7,677 nucleotides of DNA from Limnochordia bacterium. Lineage in GTDB: Bacteria > Bacillota > Limnochordia > Darwinibacteriales > B1SED10-159. The DNA is taken from contig SLOZ01000058.1 of NCBI GenBank assembly GCA_007132255.1, positions 1 through 7,677 of the forward strand. The letters run 5' to 3'. Position numbers and translations under genes: made by a program. Of the stretch, positions 5,380-7,677 are shown one piece after another (positions within the stretch are counted from its first letter, which is position 1; every line of letters starts with the position of its first letter). Under the pieces are notes generated by a model. The model saw only the letters and a program-made list of their open reading frames with translations. It was not told the DNA's origin and ran no database searches.

Positions 5380-7677
5380 ATGCATAATCTTCATCTTTTC
5401 CAAGACCTGGTCAAAACATCACCGGTGGGTTATGCCTGTCACAAAATAGTCTATGATTCAATCGGTGCCCCGTGCGATTACGTGTGCATCGAGATGAATG
5501 CCGCGTTCGCGGAACTGACCGGCATGCAGCGGGCAGACACTGTGGATACGTCCATTATGGACGCGCTGGTGCGAATCGAGGGAGCGGCCGTTGAGTGGGC
5601 AGCATGTTTTCGCCAATGCGCATTGACAGGGGACGGCAAAGAGTTTGACCAGTATTCAGCACTCTTAAATATATGGTATCGGGTCCACATTGTTAAGCTC
5701 AACCAAGACTTCTTAGCGACGACAGTGGTTGATATCACTGCGGAAAAGCAGCAGATTCAAGACTTACGAACAACGTCGCAGATATCGGAAGCCTTTTTGG
5801 AACAGTTAGGAAGCGACGTTGACTATCAAGGAATAACCGAAGCGCTGCTCCAATTAACCGGCGCGAAATTCGCAGCCTTCAATCTCTATGCCGAAGATGG
5901 GCAGCGGTATCGAACCATGGCTTTAGCTGGAGACCGAGGCTTAATCAATCAAGCCATGCAAACTATGCAGATGAGTATTGCGGGCAAGGAATGGCCTCAT
6001 GATCCTATACGCGCTGAAAAAATAGCGGAACAAACCGTGACCCGTTTTGCGGCGCTGCATGAGTTAGCAGGAAATGTCATCCCGAAACCAATTTGTGATG
6101 GTTTGACTAGAAGTTTTGGCGTTGGCGAATGGGTCGTTGTTAAGATCTCAAAACATGGTGTCATGGTGGGCGACTTCACGCTGACCATGCCCAAGCAAGC
6201 GCGGTTCACCAAAGACGCTATTGTTGAAATCTATGCGCGCCAGATCGGCTTGATGCTCGAGCGCAGTCGAGCCGAAGAAGAGCTCACCCACTCGAGGGAT
6301 GCTTACCAGGAAAACCTGCAATTACTAAAGACCATCACCGATAATATGCTGGATTTTGTTGCGCTTGCAGACCCCGAAGGGAACTTCACCTTTGTGGGCA
6401 AAACCCACGAGGTTCTAGGTTACGACGTGGATTCGTTAGTCGGTACCAATGTCATGGAATTAGTCCACCCCGACGATCGCCCGGGTGTAATGCAAAAATT
6501 CGCTGCCTGGATCAATCGCAGGGTACTTCATGAACGAGCCGAATATCGGATTTGTCGCCAAGACGGCACGATTCTATGGTGGGAAACGATTGGTACATTG
6601 TTGCTGGACGACCAACAGATTACGGGCATTGTCTTTAACTCACGGGATATCACAGAGCGGAAGAAGGCGGATGCAACCCTGCAGCAGGCACGGGCCGCGT
6701 ACGAGACGATTACGAACTTGACCGGTGACATCATTATCCAGGCAGATACCGCAGGTCATTGGACATTCGTCAATGACACGGCCTGCCAGTTTTTTGGAGG
6801 TTCCAGGGAAGAGCTCTTAGGACAGTTCTTTCCGAGGTATCTGCATCCCGACGATCAGGCGCAGACAGCAGCGGCTGTTGCAGAGATGGTCCAGTCTGGA
6901 GACGTGATCCGGGGTTTGACCAACCGGCAGCGCACGAAAAACGGCTGGAGCGTTGTCCAGTGGAATGCTCATCCCGTATATGCCGCGGGTGAATACGCTG
7001 GGTTTCAGGCAACTGGCAGGGATATTACCCAACAGAAACAGGCAGAGGATGCACTGAAACAGCGCGAGTTGGACTTGCGAAACCTTTCCGAAAACGCTCC
7101 CGATGCCATTGCTCGTTTTGATCCAAGCCTGCGCTGTGTGTATGCTAACAGCAAAGCAGAGGCGGTCTTTGGCCTCACTGTGGATCGGCGCCTGGGTGCC
7201 GACCGTGATGCGTTAGTCATGGCCGTAGACGGTCTAGAAACATGGGAAACAGGTCTCAAGAGAGTGTTCCAGACCGGACAGATGGAGAGTGTCGATGTTA
7301 TCTGTGAAGAACCGCAGGGTATACGCTACTACCAGTCACTGCTGGCGCCGGAATTCTCCGATGATGGCCAGACTTCCACAGTCCTAATCCTTAGCAGAGA
7401 CTTAACCCTGCAAAAGGAGATGGAGCGCTCCCTACGGGACAAAGAAGCGGAATTGCAGGAAGTTCACCAAATGGCGCGCCTAGGTCGTTGGGACTACTAT
7501 CACGGGGCTAACCGTCTCCAATGGACGGAGATGATTTTCGAGATCTTCGAAGTTGACCCGGCAGCGTTCGCGCCGACCTATGACGGTTTCTTAGCAGCGA
7601 TCCATCCGGATGATCGCGCTGCGGTGAATCAAGCATGGCGAGAATCTCTGTTGAATCAACGGCCCTATACGATCGAG
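5380..7677 (+). CDS. Multidomain PAS/GAF sensory protein, 3' end beyond window
   Basis: The frame is open without a stop for 766 codons from 5380 to the window edge. Domains in order are PAS1 (about residues 8-120, ending VVDIT at 116-120), GAF (about 140-297), PAS2 (about 314-427, HPDD at 363-366, SRDITERKKAD), PAS3 (about 441-552, HPDD at 489-492, GRDITQQKQAED), PAS4 (about 565-680, ending SRDLTLQKEME) and PAS5 (from about 697, GRWDYY then HPDD at 742-745, cut off). Short charged helices link the domains. No membrane segment or signal peptide is seen, so it should be a cytoplasmic sensor of small molecules, redox state or light. The output module lies outside the window; a histidine kinase is commonest for this layout, but GGDEF, EAL or HD-GYP outputs also occur. 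PAS1 is cysteine-rich (C20, C32, C36, C76, C80). An HD-GYP remnant lies upstream on the same strand. Confidence 0.93.
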   Translation, partial: MHNLHLFQDLVKTSPVGYACHKIVYDSIGAPCDYVCIEMNAAFAELTGMQRADTVDTSIMDALVRIEGAAVEWAACFRQCALTGDGKEFDQYSALLNIWYRVHIVKLNQDFLATTVVDITAEKQQIQDLRTTSQISEAFLEQLGSDVDYQGITEALLQLTGAKFAAFNLYAEDGQRYRTMALAGDRGLINQAMQTMQMSIAGKEWPHDPIRAEKIAEQTVTRFAALHELAGNVIPKPICDGLTRSFGVGEWVVVKISKHGVMVGDFTLTMPKQARFTKDAIVEIYARQIGLMLERSRAEEELTHSRDAYQENLQLLKTITDNMLDFVALADPEGNFTFVGKTHEVLGYDVDSLVGTNVMELVHPDDRPGVMQKFAAWINRRVLHERAEYRICRQDGTILWWETIGTLLLDDQQITGIVFNSRDITERKKADATLQQARAAYETITNLTGDIIIQADTAGHWTFVNDTACQFFGGSREELLGQFFPRYLHPDDQAQTAAAVAEMVQSGDVIRGLTNRQRTKNGWSVVQWNAHPVYAAGEYAGFQATGRDITQQKQAEDALKQRELDLRNLSENAPDAIARFDPSLRCVYANSKAEAVFGLTVDRRLGADRDALVMAVDGLETWETGLKRVFQTGQMESVDVICEEPQGIRYYQSLLAPEFSDDGQTSTVLILSRDLTLQKEMERSLRDKEAELQEVHQMARLGRWDYYHGANRLQWTEMIFEIFEVDPAAFAPTYDGFLAAIHPDDRAAVNQAWRESLLNQRPYTIE

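Noticed and set aside
1..7677. CRISPR array, insertion sequence ends, integrase or phage genes
   Set aside because: No regular short repeats, terminal inverted repeats, target duplications or transposase/integrase motifs were found on either strand.

Overview
The window looks like chromosome from a diderm (Gram-negative-type) bacterium of balanced base composition. The sugar-binding protein has a signal peptidase I signal peptide and no lipobox cysteine, which suits a free periplasmic protein rather than the lipoprotein usual in Gram-positives. The LTA-synthase-type sulfatase and the very large soluble PAS/GAF sensor would fit a spirochaete or a similar free-living lineage. That assignment is inference from gene style only; no marker gene fixes the taxon. 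All complete genes lie on the + strand.

Positions 1-2442 hold the end of a carbohydrate ABC importer operon: the last codons of a MalF-type permease, a complete MalG-type permease whose ATG directly follows the first gene's stop, and then, after a 119-nt gap, the periplasmic sugar-binding protein. The operon closes with a strong intrinsic terminator. No ATPase gene is visible, so the ATPase is either upstream of the window or a shared one elsewhere.

Positions 2443-4354 hold a short leader containing a dyad, then a membrane-anchored LTA-synthase/phosphoglycerol-transferase-like sulfatase. All metal and substrate residues known from LtaS can be placed, but the catalytic Thr is a Ser.

Positions 4355-5379 are about 1 kb without a convincing intact gene. 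The first half carries a clear remnant of the C-terminal part of an HD-GYP phosphohydrolase, broken by two nonsense codons and a frameshift. The second half has an open frame of unknown nature, interrupted by one TGA, that ends 1 nt before an in-frame ATG of the next gene.

Positions 5380-7677 encode the first 766 residues of a soluble multidomain sensor (PAS-GAF-PAS-PAS-PAS-PAS...). It runs off the window, so its output domain (histidine kinase, GGDEF, HD-GYP or other) cannot be read.

Functionally the window joins sugar uptake, a cell-envelope glycolipid or glycan modifying enzyme, and intracellular signalling. The three units are separated by a terminator and by decayed sequence, so a shared pathway is not shown. 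The most unusual points are the Ser-nucleophile LtaS-like enzyme, the HD-GYP pseudogene just upstream of the sensor, and two CxxxC pairs in the sensor's first PAS domain.
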